Assembly: GCF_025567195.1 (NCBI RefSeq)
Contig: NZ_JAOQJF010000006.1
Coordinates: 1-64,000 of the forward strand
Source: Alitiscatomonas aceti
GTDB lineage: Bacteria > Bacillota > Clostridia > Lachnospirales > Lachnospiraceae
Direction: 5' to 3'
Length of the DNA stretch: 64,000 nucleotides
The notes under the pieces were generated by a model. It was given only the letters and a program-made list of their open reading frames with translations. It was not told where the DNA came from and did no database searches. Shown piece by piece: positions 7,705-15,616 of the stretch. Position 1 is the stretch's first letter. The number at the start of each line of letters is the position of its first letter. The translations under genes were made by a program, and so were the position numbers.

Positions 7705-8016
7705 TTAATTTATCTCTTTCGCGTAACCTTTGTTGCAATATACACATGCACCATTCACCCATTTGTGAGACATTTCAATCGTCTCAACTTCATAAATGCT
7801 TACTTCTCCACAAATTAAACATTGTTTGTAATTATATACATGACGTGTCGCACATTTATCCCAGTCATCATATATACCAGGCATTTCATCTTCATATCCA
7901 TATCCATAGTACTGGGGAGAACCCCAACTATGAGTATGAGCGGCAAATACAGTCATTGGAGCAGCTACAATTCCAGCTACTACTGAAAGTGCTAAAATAG
8001 ATTTTCTTAAATTCAT
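7705..8016 (-). CDS. Small secreted Cys/His-containing protein, element cargo
   Basis: A 103-residue protein with a Sec signal peptide (MNLRKSILALSVVAGIVAAP, probable cleavage after VFAA near residue 26). The mature part is small and rich in aromatic residues and cysteines: QYYGYGYEDE, KCATRHVYNYKQCLICG, and CVYCNKGY. The CLIC and CVYC pairs with nearby histidines suggest a zinc-ribbon-like extracellular domain. I recognise no characterised family. An AAGGGAGG Shine-Dalgarno sits upstream of the ATG. With the lipoprotein gene downstream it forms an AT-rich cargo pair, so both proteins would act at the cell surface or outside. Confidence 0.7.
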   Translation of the reverse strand: MNLRKSILALSVVAGIVAAPMTVFAAHTHSWGSPQYYGYGYEDEMPGIYDDWDKCATRHVYNYKQCLICGEVSIYEVETIEMSHKWVNGACVYCNKGYAKEIN

Positions 8017-8179
8017 AAGTTCCTCCCTTTCCTTAAAAATACATAGCTCTTTGTTATATTGTCATTTTAACATAATAATTGGTAAAATGCAATAATTTAT
8101 TTTCTATTTACGAGAAAATACTGTGCATATTATCTTATTTAGGAATAGTTAAGGCGGCTACCTAAATCTTTTTATTACT

Positions 8180-8356
8180 TTACCGCACATGAGCATTGGC
8201 TCCGGGAATGAAGCTCCGGATCCATCCGGTACTTTTATCCCAGTCATACTTCCAAAGCTCCTGGTCCTGTTTCTGGCGGAAAACTGTATTTTCCACAGTG
8301 CTTCCCGGCCTTTTGGGAAAGCTCCAATATCTTTCATCCTCCCGATGGGACGGATA
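8180..8356 (-). pseudogene. Short open segment between attR and pglF, possibly a disrupted gene tail
   Basis: In the same frame as the dehydratase, right after its TGA, the minus strand stays open for 58 codons and has coding-like composition (KQDQELWKYDWDKSTGW, SFIPGANAHVR) until a TAA at 8180-8182. That stop lies at the right edge of the proposed att repeat and thus inside the element. There is no convincing start or RBS; a GTG near the middle is the only candidate. It may be the remains of a host gene broken by the insertion, or a chance open frame. Confidence 0.3.
8185..8193. repeat. Candidate attR core, GCACATGAG direct repeat (right copy)
   Basis: Exact copy of 409-417. Sequence to the left (8020-8180) is AT-rich like the cargo genes, and sequence to the right has the composition of the host glycan genes. 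The composition shift supports a junction here. Confidence 0.45.
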
Positions 8357-10225
8357 TCAGGCCTTTACACCCGCCGGATGATACGTCCCCACGATCCGCA
8401 TCACATCCTCCCGGATCCCGTCCCCGTCCTCATTGGCGGTCACATAAAGCTCCTCCAGCTGCCCTTCAAACCGCTCCATATCGAACTCGATGGGCTTTCC
8501 GATATGGATCAGCTTATTGGGCGTATCCTGCATCCCTTCCTCGTTCATGAGAAGCTCCTCATATAACTTCTCCCCGGGCCGCAGGCCCGTGAACACGATG
8601 GGGATATCCACATCCGGTGTGTACCCGGACAGCCGGATCAGGTTCTTCGCCAGGTCCAGGATCTTCATGGGCTCCCCCATGTCCAGGACGAATATCTCCC
8701 CGCCCTTGGCATAGGCCCCGGCCTGTAATACCAGGGACACCGCCTCCGGGATCGTCATGAAATACCGGATGATATCCGGGTGGGTCACGGTCACCGGACC
8801 GCCCTGCTCGATCTGCTTTTTAAAGAGCGGGATCACGGACCCGTTGCTCCCCAGTACGTTCCCAAACCGCACGGCCACAAAGTCCGTCTTTGACCTGGCG
8901 TTCATCATCTGCACCACCATCTCGCACATCCGCTTGGACGCCCCCATGATGTTGGTAGGGTTCACGGCCTTGTCCGTGGAGATCAGCACGAAGCGGCTGG
9001 TTCCATATTTATCTGCGGCCTTTGCCGTCTTATATGTACCGAACACGTTGTTCTTGATGGCCTCGTTGGGGCTGTCCTCCATGAGGGGCACATGCTTGTG
9101 GGCCGCCGCATGGTACACGATGTCGGGACGGTATTTCTCAAACACCGTCTCGATCCGGTGGGTGTTCCGGACGGAGCCGATGAGCACCACCAGGTCCAGG
9201 TCCGGATACTTTTCCTTAAGCTCCAGCTGGATGTCGTAGGCGTTGTTCTCGTAGATATCAAAGATAATTAACTGCTTCGGGTTATGGCTTGCCACCTGGC
9301 GGCACAGCTCGCTTCCGATGGAGCCGCCTCCCCCGGTCACTAAGACCACCTTTCCGCTGACGTAGCCCATGATCTCGTCTAAGTTCACCCGGATGGGATC
9401 CCGGCCTAAAAGGTCCTCGATCTCCACGTTCCGGAGCTTTGCGATGCTCACCTCGCCGTTGATCAGCTGGTAGATGCCCGGCAGGATCTTCACCTGGCAG
9501 CCCGTCTCCCGGCAGATCTCGATGATGGCCTTCCGCTCCTTGGCAGAGGCCGACGGGATGGCGATGTAGATCTCATCGATCTTATATTCTACGGCAAGCC
9601 GCGGGATGTCGTTCCGGTTCCCGGCCACGGGAACGCCGTTTAGGAACTTCCCGGCCTTGTTCTTGTCATCATCCACAAAGCAGACTACACAGCCATTGAC
9701 CAGGGAGCTGGTGGTCATCTCCTTCAGGATCACGGAGCCGGAGGTCCCGGCGCCCACGATCATGATCCGCTTTGCCGCCTTTCTGCTGTGGTTCCCGAAT
9801 AAGGAGATCACCACCCGGTAGGAGAGGCGGATCCCAAGCTCCTCGGCACAGAGGGCCGCAAAAGACACTAAAAAGAAGCTCCTGGGCACGGAAAGCTGCA
9901 AGAGCACCATCCCGGCGATCTGCACCAGGGAGGCCAGGCCGCAGGCCGCCACCACATGGAGGGCTTCCCGGACCCCGGCCACGCTCCACATGGTGGAGTA
10001 CATCCGGGCCAGGAAGAAGATCACCAGGGAGGCCAGGATATAATAGGGAAGGAACTCCAGGGCCGCCCGGGCGTATTCCGGCGGGATCTTAGAAATATTT
10101 AAGTCAAACCGGACAAAAAGGCCTAAAAAAGAGGCCAGGCAGAGCGCAAGGACGTCTGCGGTCATTAAGATGCCCATGCGGACGCGCTTGTCCCTGGGCA
10201 GGTATTTTTCCAGAAATTCGTACAT
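8357..10225 (-). CDS. Membrane-bound NDP-sugar 4,6-dehydratase (PglF/CapD family)
   Basis: A 622-residue enzyme of the PglF/CapD/WbpM type, converting an NDP-N-acetylhexosamine to its 4-keto-6-deoxy form for surface glycan synthesis. Four membrane helices occupy about residues 1-130. A Rossmann domain follows (IMIVGAGTSGSVILKEM), then the catalytic SDR domain with nucleotide loop VLVTGGGGSIGSELCRQV near 295. The active-site segment STDKAVNPTNIMGASKRMCE carries the Thr-Asp-Lys and Met-Lys pattern of inverting 4,6-dehydratases instead of Tyr-xxx-Lys. The C-terminal part has GLRPGEKLYEELL. The ATG has AGGA 7 nt upstream. The aminotransferase starting at 229 would naturally use its product; a mobile element now lies between them, so downstream expression may be altered. 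Confidence 0.92.
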   Translation of the reverse strand: MYEFLEKYLPRDKRVRMGILMTADVLALCLASFLGLFVRFDLNISKIPPEYARAALEFLPYYILASLVIFFLARMYSTMWSVAGVREALHVVAACGLASLVQIAGMVLLQLSVPRSFFLVSFAALCAEELGIRLSYRVVISLFGNHSRKAAKRIMIVGAGTSGSVILKEMTTSSLVNGCVVCFVDDDKNKAGKFLNGVPVAGNRNDIPRLAVEYKIDEIYIAIPSASAKERKAIIEICRETGCQVKILPGIYQLINGEVSIAKLRNVEIEDLLGRDPIRVNLDEIMGYVSGKVVLVTGGGGSIGSELCRQVASHNPKQLIIFDIYENNAYDIQLELKEKYPDLDLVVLIGSVRNTHRIETVFEKYRPDIVYHAAAHKHVPLMEDSPNEAIKNNVFGTYKTAKAADKYGTSRFVLISTDKAVNPTNIMGASKRMCEMVVQMMNARSKTDFVAVRFGNVLGSNGSVIPLFKKQIEQGGPVTVTHPDIIRYFMTIPEAVSLVLQAGAYAKGGEIFVLDMGEPMKILDLAKNLIRLSGYTPDVDIPIVFTGLRPGEKLYEELLMNEEGMQDTPNKLIHIGKPIEFDMERFEGQLEELYVTANEDGDGIREDVMRIVGTYHPAGVKA

Positions 10226-10478
10226 CAGATCTTCCTCGGATTCGTTTTTTCACGGGATACACCCGTTTTACTTCCCATAATCGTCCTTGTCGGAAGTACC
10301 TATTTTTTATCTCGAAACTATTCAAAATTCTTATAGTATAAATAATGTATAGTATGTATATTTTATATTTTCAAAATATTCTCTCCACATTTTCCTCCCA
10401 CTCCTGTCTTCATTGAACCCACCCCCAAGCTGCAAATATATTCATCCGCCTCTCTCTGCCTCCCCTTCCACCTCCCCA

Positions 10479-10700
10479 CCTGTGGCAGGCCGCTTCAGTG
10501 GCAAACTTTTTTCGCCCGATAGCGATCCCCGCAGCGCGCTTTTTGACATAAGACATTCTTTCTATAACATATGAAAGAAACCCATCGGCGCGCTTTCCCG
10601 CCTGCGGCAGGCCGCTTCAGTGACAAAAGCCCCTTCCACCCCAAGCAATTCCCGCGGCGCTTTTTTGTCGCAGAACATATTTTCCTATATCCATACGAAA
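10479..10700. repeat. Two degenerate tandem repeats of about 120 bp upstream of pglF
   Basis: GGCAGGCCGCTTCAGTG occurs at about 10486 and again at about 10606. In both copies it is followed, after a variable middle, by CCCGC(A)G(C)GCGCTTTTTTG-like sequence, ACAT..TTCTAT and ATA(C/T)GAAA. Similarity is patchy but collinear over the unit. The stretch 10226-10976 has no gene I can support; its first 150 bases are AT-rich and may hold the pglF promoter, and the rest is this repeat, a dispersed repeat and the IS end. Confidence 0.5.
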
Positions 10701-10704
10701 CTTG

Positions 10705-10783
10705 CTGCGCGAATTTCTCATGGTTATCGCGACCGTCACCAGTGTCTCATGCAAGCACGGACTTTGGCGCGCTGCCCACGTAA
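10705..10783. repeat. Dispersed intergenic repeat, copy 1
   Basis: About 75 bp beginning CTGCGCGAATTTCTCATGG and including GCACGGACTTTGGC and CTGCCC. It is collinear, at roughly 80 percent identity by eye, with 18251-18328. The two copies sit in unrelated intergenic regions on the same strand, so this is a repeat family rather than a local duplication. No coding potential is shared between the copies. Confidence 0.65.
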
Positions 10784-10790
10784 AATCACA

Positions 10791-11540
10791 ACCACCCGTC
10801 CAACGGGTGGTTTGCTCTAGGGCTATAAGCCCTTGTTACTAGGCCAGCGTCTCAAGGCGCTGGCTTTCTCTTTTAGCTGTGGGAATTCTGTTTACACAGC
10901 CTTCCCACAGCCCCGTTCAAGCCATATTGCTCTTGACTCGTCGCTACCCCTTAAGGGGTATTGTTACTACTTGGCATTAACCCTTAAAAGGGTCCTCATA
11001 TTCTTTTACACTTAACTTATCCATTGCAATATCATGCTTTTCCTGGTCCTGGATATATTTTTTTATTGTAGCCTCATTTAATCCGACTGTGCTAACATAA
11101 TATCCTTCTGCCCAGAAATGGCGATTTCCAAATTTATACTTTATGTTTGCGTGTCGATCGAATATCATAAGCGCACTTTTTCCTTTTAAATATCCCATAA
11201 ATGACGATACACTTATCTTTGGTGGAATACTTACTAACATATGGACATGATCCGGCATCAGATGCCCTTCAATAATTTCTACACCTTTGTAACTGCACAG
11301 CTACTTTATTATCTCTCTGATATCCTCTTTATATTGATTATAAATTACTTTTCGTCTATACTTTGGAGTGAAGACGATATGATATTTGCACATCCATTTT
11401 ATATGTGCGAGTGCATGTTCTTTCTTCGCCATAAATTACCTTTCCTTTCTGCAATATAGCCTGAACAACTTTATTGTAAACGGAAAGGTAATTTTTTTGT
11501 ATAACAATCGACGCGCACCCGCATAGCGGGTGGTTGATTG
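10791..11540 (-). mobile_element. IS200/IS605-type insertion element, probably inactive
   Basis: Contains a TnpA-type transposase gene (minus strand) bounded by small hairpins typical of this group instead of terminal inverted repeats. These are ACCACCCGT/ACGGGTGGT at 10791-10811 on one side and CACCCGC/GCGGGTG at 11516-11532 on the other. Between the first hairpin and the transposase stop lie further hairpins: GGGCTATAAGCCC, GCCAGCG..CGCTGGC, a large GCTGTGGGAA/TTCCCACAGC, and the palindrome TACCCCTTAAGGGGTA. There is no tnpB. Exact cleavage sites are not determined. The remaining stretch to 11759 holds a terminator and nothing else. Confidence 0.75.
10977..11432 (-). pseudogene. tnpA: IS200/IS605 transposase TnpA with in-frame amber codon
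   Basis: Read from the ATG at 11432 (RBS AAAGG), the product starts MAKKEHALAHIKWMCKYHIV, then FTPKYRRKVIYNQYKEDIRE. It meets TAG at 11301-11303 and resumes in the same frame with LCSYKGVEIIEGHLMPDHVH. The HUH motif is HVH and the catalytic tyrosine lies in EGYYVSTVGL. Total length would be about 151 residues, normal for this Y1 transposase family, which cuts single-stranded DNA. The codon at the TAG position is normally a sense codon, so one substitution explains it. Without readthrough only about 43 residues would be made, or an internal start at MPDHV would give a fragment that lacks the N-terminal strand. Confidence 0.85.
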
Positions 11541-11607
11541 TTTCGCCCATCTCCATTTTTCGGATCAGCGAAAAACTCCAATGGGCTCAACAGACTAAAG
11601 TCCATAA

Positions 11608-11651
11608 CAAAAAACGCGGCCCATGATATCAAAAAACATCATGGACCGCGT
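11608..11651 (-). terminator. Terminator downstream of the CocE-type hydrolase gene
   Basis: ACGCGGcCCATGAT (11614-11627) pairs with ATCATGGaCCGCGT (11638-11651); the minus strand continues with TTTTTTG. It lies about 110 nt after the stop at 11760. A second perfect hairpin, GGATTCCCA/TGGGAATCC (about 11692-11718), lies between. Confidence 0.75.
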
Positions 11652-11759
11652 CCGCTTATTCTTATTTTATTCCATTCTATCACTGGCCCCCGGATTCCCA
11701 GCAGCTTCTGGGAATCCAGACTCCATTCTTTCTATTACTTCTATTCTATCACTTTTATA

Positions 11760-13871
11760 CTATTTCTCCCGCATCACCGTCACCGCCGACCGATACCGGC
11801 CGCCGTGATGGACGCAGTTGTGGGCCAGGCGGATCTCCTGGCTGTTGAAGCCGTCACGGGTGTTGCTGTTGGGGAAGATGAAGTTTTTCGCGCTGGACGT
11901 CACAGTCACACGCATCTGATGACCTTTCCGGAACGTATGGGACAGCTTTGTGGTCCGGATCGTCACCGGATATACCTTGCCCGGCTCCATGAATTCCGGA
12001 TGCTCAAACTGATTCCGGTAGCGCACGCTCATGACTCCGTCCGCCAGCTTCATGGAACGCCCGTTTTCATCCACATCGGTGATCCGCACCATCAGATCTG
12101 TATCTTCACAGTCGGAGGAGAGATAGATCACAGCCTGGGCATCTCCAGTAATGGTAAATTCCTTCTCCAGAACGCCGGTGGAATAGCTGAGCATATCGGT
12201 CCGCTTCTCCTCGTCTGTGTAGTTTTCCGGCACCTCCAGTTCATTTTCAGACATATCGATGATATGGGTGGACGGATTTTCCGGATCATATGTAAAATGA
12301 TCCCCACATTCATTTTCCGGGGCCGCGAGGCTGAGGGTTCCATGGCCTGCTTCGCTGCCGCTTCCAACTGCCATATCCGCGGCTTTGCCGTCCAGGTAGA
12401 AGGTCACCTTCTCTCCATCGGGCAGAGGCCAGTTCTCAGCCGTCTTCCACTGGCCGCTTCCCATGGTATAGTATTCCACCATGGGAGTCTTTTCGATCCC
12501 GTTTTCCACGCCCTTTAAATAATGCTCGATCCACTGGAAGCACACCAGGTCGATGTCGTACCGCAGGGCATTGGGCGCCAGGGCAAAGCCGTGGATATCG
12601 TAATCGGCATTCCCGCTGTGCTTCCACGGCCCCAGGATCACCTTTTTCTCTGTGTAATCCTCATACAGATCCAGGGCCTCTGTGGTTCCCATGCCGTTAT
12701 CGTCGAACCACCCGGACATGATCAGCGCCGGAACCCGGTGGGCTCCCGTCCGCTCCTTCCAGTTGCCCATTTTCCAGAAATCGTCGTAATCGGGATGATC
12801 CAGCCATTTCTTTAAGAACGGCACCTGATGACCCAGGGCTCTGGGCGCGATGTCCTCCAGGGGACGGATGTCCAGAAGCTCGTCCCAGTCGTCCCGGTCC
12901 ATGAGGGATGCGTCCGATCTCTGCCCGGATACCATAAAGGCCCAGGACATGGACCCGGAGTTGAAGCAGCCGCCTCTCCTGGGCAGATCCACAAAGGGAC
13001 TTCCGGCGCACACACTGCTTAACATGGCCGTCAGATGGGGATTTTCGCTGGCCGCAGCCGCCCACTGGACGTAGCCCAGGTAAGAGCCTCCGGTCATGGC
13101 CACCTTCCCGTCGCTCCACTTCTGATCTGCGATCCAGTTGAGGGTATCGTCACCGTCCTCCACCTCATAGTGCATGGGAAGCCACTCGCCTTCGCTGTCC
13201 TCCCGGCCCCGCACGTCCTGGATCACCACGGCGTAGCCCCTCTGCACATACCGGTAATACGTCTCTGCTCCGACCCGTTTTCCGTAGGGCGTCCGCACCA
13301 GCACAGTGGGGACCCTTCCTTCTGGCCCTGCAACGGCTCCCTCTCTTTTCACTGGCAGATACACGTCCGCAGCCAGCTTCACGCCATCCCGCATGGGGAC
13401 CATGAAGGTCTCGGGACCATGGACCAGGTACGGAAGGCCAAAGCCCATCTCCTTCCACTGGCGTAAGACCGTCTCATCCTCGTACCCATCCTTCACCAGA
13501 ACGCTGCAAAGCTCCCTGGCCGGGGTAATGAACGCCACGATCTGACCATCCTTCACCGCCAGGTCTCTGGGGAATTTGATGTGCCTCTGCACATACGCGC
13601 CCTTATCCTTTTTCTCATAGATCTCCCCGGAGGCAGCCGTAAACCTGTCTTCTCCCCGGCGGATCCCCTCCTGACACGGTTCCAGATGCAGAAGTGCCTC
13701 CCGCACGTTCATTTTTCCCAGAACCACATACCTGTCATCCTCTGGAGCCAGCTCCCTTTCCGGAAGAAATTCTCCAGATGTCACGTCCAGCGGGCTGTGG
13801 AAAACCCGTTCTCCCTCTTTTCTGCATGTTCCGTACCGGACTCCCGATACGTAAAATCCCCATGTTTCCAT
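11760..13871 (-). CDS. CocE/NonD family hydrolase (X-Pro dipeptidyl-peptidase S15 fold)
   Basis: A 703-residue alpha/beta hydrolase with the S15 layout. The core (about 155-470) contains MRDGVKLAADVYLPV, the oxyanion region VIQDVRGREDSEGEW, and the nucleophile elbow MTGGSYLGYVQW (Ser within GGSYLG). A C-terminal jelly-roll domain follows (AVIYLSSDCEDTDLMVRITD ... MRVTVTSSAKNF). Relatives hydrolyse esters or amides such as cocaine esters, cephalosporin esters or X-Pro peptides; the substrate here is unknown. An extra N-terminal domain of about 150 residues precedes the hydrolase core. The chosen ATG (MDME-free form METWGFYVSG) has AAGGGG 7 nt upstream; a GTG 66 nt further up lacks a spaced RBS. 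Monocistronic with its own terminator. Confidence 0.88.
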   Translation of the reverse strand: METWGFYVSGVRYGTCRKEGERVFHSPLDVTSGEFLPERELAPEDDRYVVLGKMNVREALLHLEPCQEGIRRGEDRFTAASGEIYEKKDKGAYVQRHIKFPRDLAVKDGQIVAFITPARELCSVLVKDGYEDETVLRQWKEMGFGLPYLVHGPETFMVPMRDGVKLAADVYLPVKREGAVAGPEGRVPTVLVRTPYGKRVGAETYYRYVQRGYAVVIQDVRGREDSEGEWLPMHYEVEDGDDTLNWIADQKWSDGKVAMTGGSYLGYVQWAAAASENPHLTAMLSSVCAGSPFVDLPRRGGCFNSGSMSWAFMVSGQRSDASLMDRDDWDELLDIRPLEDIAPRALGHQVPFLKKWLDHPDYDDFWKMGNWKERTGAHRVPALIMSGWFDDNGMGTTEALDLYEDYTEKKVILGPWKHSGNADYDIHGFALAPNALRYDIDLVCFQWIEHYLKGVENGIEKTPMVEYYTMGSGQWKTAENWPLPDGEKVTFYLDGKAADMAVGSGSEAGHGTLSLAAPENECGDHFTYDPENPSTHIIDMSENELEVPENYTDEEKRTDMLSYSTGVLEKEFTITGDAQAVIYLSSDCEDTDLMVRITDVDENGRSMKLADGVMSVRYRNQFEHPEFMEPGKVYPVTIRTTKLSHTFRKGHQMRVTVTSSAKNFIFPNSNTRDGFNSQEIRLAHNCVHHGGRYRSAVTVMREK

Positions 13872-14049
13872 GTCTATACCCCTTTCTGCCCACTGCTCCG
13901 TCTTTTCCTCCGGGCTGCCAGGCACTATATTTTTCACAACTCCATTCTACCTTATCTTTGTCTCAAAGTCAAAAAGATGCGCTTTGTTTCCAGATCGTCA
14001 GCCCAAACAAAACCTTACAGAAAAAGCTCTGTTTCTGTCTGCTCTTCTC

Positions 14050-14088
14050 TTGACTTCCTCCGCCAGACTGGCTTACAATACAAGCCAG
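14050..14088 (+). promoter_or_regulatory. Promoter with overlapping palindrome for the DUF3841 pair
   Basis: TTGACT (14050-14055), 18-nt spacer, TACAAT (14074-14079). The inverted repeat CTGGCTT/AAGCCAG (14068-14074 / 14082-14088) covers the -10 box, a typical operator position. It lies 26 nt before the first start codon. Confidence 0.6.
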
Positions 14089-14113
14089 AAACAAAGAAAG
14101 GGCAGGTGGTCCC

Positions 14114-14689
14114 ATGGAAAATAGAATGAACGGAAACGCCGTCCGCGTCTGGACCAAGCAGCATGAAAACGTCCTCCGGGAGCTGGAGACCAAAGGCCGC
14201 TACGTGGCCAGACGGGAATACATCCAGGCAGATCTCGGGGAGCACGCCCCTCTGGTGCTGGAGGCCTACGACTGGCTGGTAAAGCACACGCCTGCGGCGG
14301 CGGACCGGCCCGCAGACGCCGATTATCCCGTATGGGTGTCCTTAAAATCAGAGGCCACCATGCTGAAGAGCCCGGGAACCGTGATCCTGGAGCTGACCCT
14401 GGACCCGTCCCGGATCGTGCCGGTGAATATCATGAAATGGGGAGCGGTCCTGGACTATTCCTATATCCCGGCGGACCGGGAGGACGCCGCCCGCCACAGA
14501 AAGCTCCTGGAGGAATACCGGGTCAGCGACAGCAAAGCATATATGTCCCAGTTCTACCCGGAGATCAAACGGGATATCATAAAAAGCTGGGACCGGCTCT
14601 TTGACGCCCGGGTGGATATGGGGAACCCGGACTGCTATGGAAATATATGGGAGATAAAAAGAGAATGGATCACAGACGTACTTCGGTAA
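14114..14689 (+). CDS. DUF3841 protein, copy 1
   Basis: A 191-residue soluble protein. The visible family pattern is a start with VRVWTKQHENVLRELETKGR, then REYIQADLG, AYDWLVKHTP, DYPVWVSLKS, and the tail SQFYPEIKRDIIKSWDRLF ... IWEIKREWI. DUF3841 proteins have no established function; the W-rich pattern is thought to form a compact alpha/beta fold. RBS AGGTGG precedes the ATG. The gene overlaps the start of a second DUF3841 gene, so the pair probably arose by tandem duplication and is co-translated. Promoter and operator-like palindrome lie just upstream. Confidence 0.75.
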   Translation: MENRMNGNAVRVWTKQHENVLRELETKGRYVARREYIQADLGEHAPLVLEAYDWLVKHTPAAADRPADADYPVWVSLKSEATMLKSPGTVILELTLDPSRIVPVNIMKWGAVLDYSYIPADREDAARHRKLLEEYRVSDSKAYMSQFYPEIKRDIIKSWDRLFDARVDMGNPDCYGNIWEIKREWITDVLR

Positions 14690-15255
14690 CCTTATATTCC
14701 CCCCAGGCCCAGATCGTCCTGGACGTCTTAGACCGGGACGGGATCTGCTTTTCCAGGCGGGAATATGTCCAGAAAAAATATGAAGAAAGCGCTCCGGTGT
14801 TTCTTTCCGCCTACGACTGGTTCGTAAAGGCTGCGGAAGCCCATGTTCCAAAGCCTCCGGGGGCAGAATACCCCTACTGGGCCTTCGGAAGCCCTGAAAA
14901 TGTGGATCTGTCTTCCGGAGGCCGGGTCCTGGCGCTGCGTGTTCCCCTGGAGGAGGCGGTCTTTTTCAGTCTCTACGACTGGAACAGGATCTTGTGTCTT
15001 TCCTATATGGGAGAAACGGAAAAAGAAGAGAAAGAGTTCCGCCAGACGCTTCTGGAATACGGGATCCGGAGGGAAAGCGATCTCATTCTCACCAATTTCT
15101 ATCCGGAGCTGAAACGCCAGGTCATGGAAAGCTGGAACCGGCTCTTCTCCCATGACCAGGCCATCCGTAAAGCCATTTCTGAAAACCAGCCCCTTTCCGG
15201 TGTCCAGGCCGGGCTGTGGTGCATAAAAAAAGAGTGGGTCATGGGCCAGGATTAG
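14665..15255 (+). CDS. DUF3841 protein, copy 2
   Basis: About 196 residues, clearly paralogous to its neighbour: REYVQKKYEESAPVFLSAYD, EYPYWAFGSPE, LTNFYPELKRQVMESWNRLF and LWCIKKEWVMGQD align with the corresponding motifs of copy 1. Identity between the copies is moderate by eye, so the duplication is not recent. I place the start at MDHRRTSVTLYSPQ (14665); MGDKKR at 14647 in the same frame is an alternative, and both lie within the end of copy 1. Function unknown. Confidence 0.75.
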   Translation: MDHRRTSVTLYSPQAQIVLDVLDRDGICFSRREYVQKKYEESAPVFLSAYDWFVKAAEAHVPKPPGAEYPYWAFGSPENVDLSSGGRVLALRVPLEEAVFFSLYDWNRILCLSYMGETEKEEKEFRQTLLEYGIRRESDLILTNFYPELKRQVMESWNRLFSHDQAIRKAISENQPLSGVQAGLWCIKKEWVMGQD

Positions 15256-15291
15256 CTCCCGGTCCATCCCCACTCTCTTTCTATGCAGTTA

Positions 15292-15576
15292 TCAGCCCTC
15301 CAACGCCTCCTGGGCCGCCTCCAGCGTGGTCATCTCATATTTATGAAGGATCACGTTCTGGATCATGTCCCTGGTCTCTGAATTTATGGGATGGGCAATG
15401 TCCCTGTATTCACCATCTGCGGCTTTTCTGCTGGGCATTGCAATGAAAAGCCCCTTTTCCCCTTCGATCACTTTGATATCGTGGATCACGAACTCGTTGT
15501 CCAGTGTAATGGATACGATCGCTTTCATTTTGCCTTCTTTTTCAATCTTTCTCACACGTACATCTGTTACCTGCAT
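15292..15576 (-). CDS. spoVG: Septation/sporulation regulator SpoVG
   Basis: A 94-residue protein with the full SpoVG pattern: MQVTDVRVRKIEKEGKMKAI, VSITLDNEFVIHDIKVIEG, GLFIAMPSRKAADGEYRDIA, and HPINSETRDMI. SpoVG is a small nucleic-acid-binding protein affecting septation, sporulation and virulence-type gene expression. Length matches the family (about 84-97). GGGGAGG precedes the ATG. It follows glgC-glgD on the same strand with a 40-nt gap and no visible terminator, so it may be transcribed with them. Confidence 0.95.
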   Translation of the reverse strand: MQVTDVRVRKIEKEGKMKAIVSITLDNEFVIHDIKVIEGEKGLFIAMPSRKAADGEYRDIAHPINSETRDMIQNVILHKYEMTTLEAAQEALEG

Positions 15577-15616
15577 AATAACCTCCCCGGTCCATATCAG
15601 CCTTCCATATGAACCA

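Larger units (their letters stand above)
409..8193. mobile_element. Tn4451-like integrative mobilizable element (about 7.8 kb)
   Basis: A contiguous minus-strand module encodes a MobC-like protein, relaxase, Cys-rich VLP protein, RepA-like initiator, DnaC-like ATPase, TnpW and a large serine recombinase at the end, the usual order for this element class. Proposed limits are the only good direct repeat found at both sides: GCACATGAG at 409-417 and 8185-8193. The repeat contains GA, and TnpX-type recombinases are known to cross over at a GA dinucleotide. The element separates a glycan dehydratase gene from an aminotransferase gene on the same strand. It carries no type IV secretion genes, so it would need a helper for conjugation. 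Cargo at 7102-8016 is visibly more AT-rich than the backbone. Ends are inferred and could be off by some bases. Confidence 0.7.

Noticed and set aside
10842..10970. Interpretation of the hairpin cluster in the IS200 element as an omega-RNA guide
   Set aside because: There is no TnpB gene in or near the element, so a guide-RNA role has no partner; the hairpins are more simply IS end structures.
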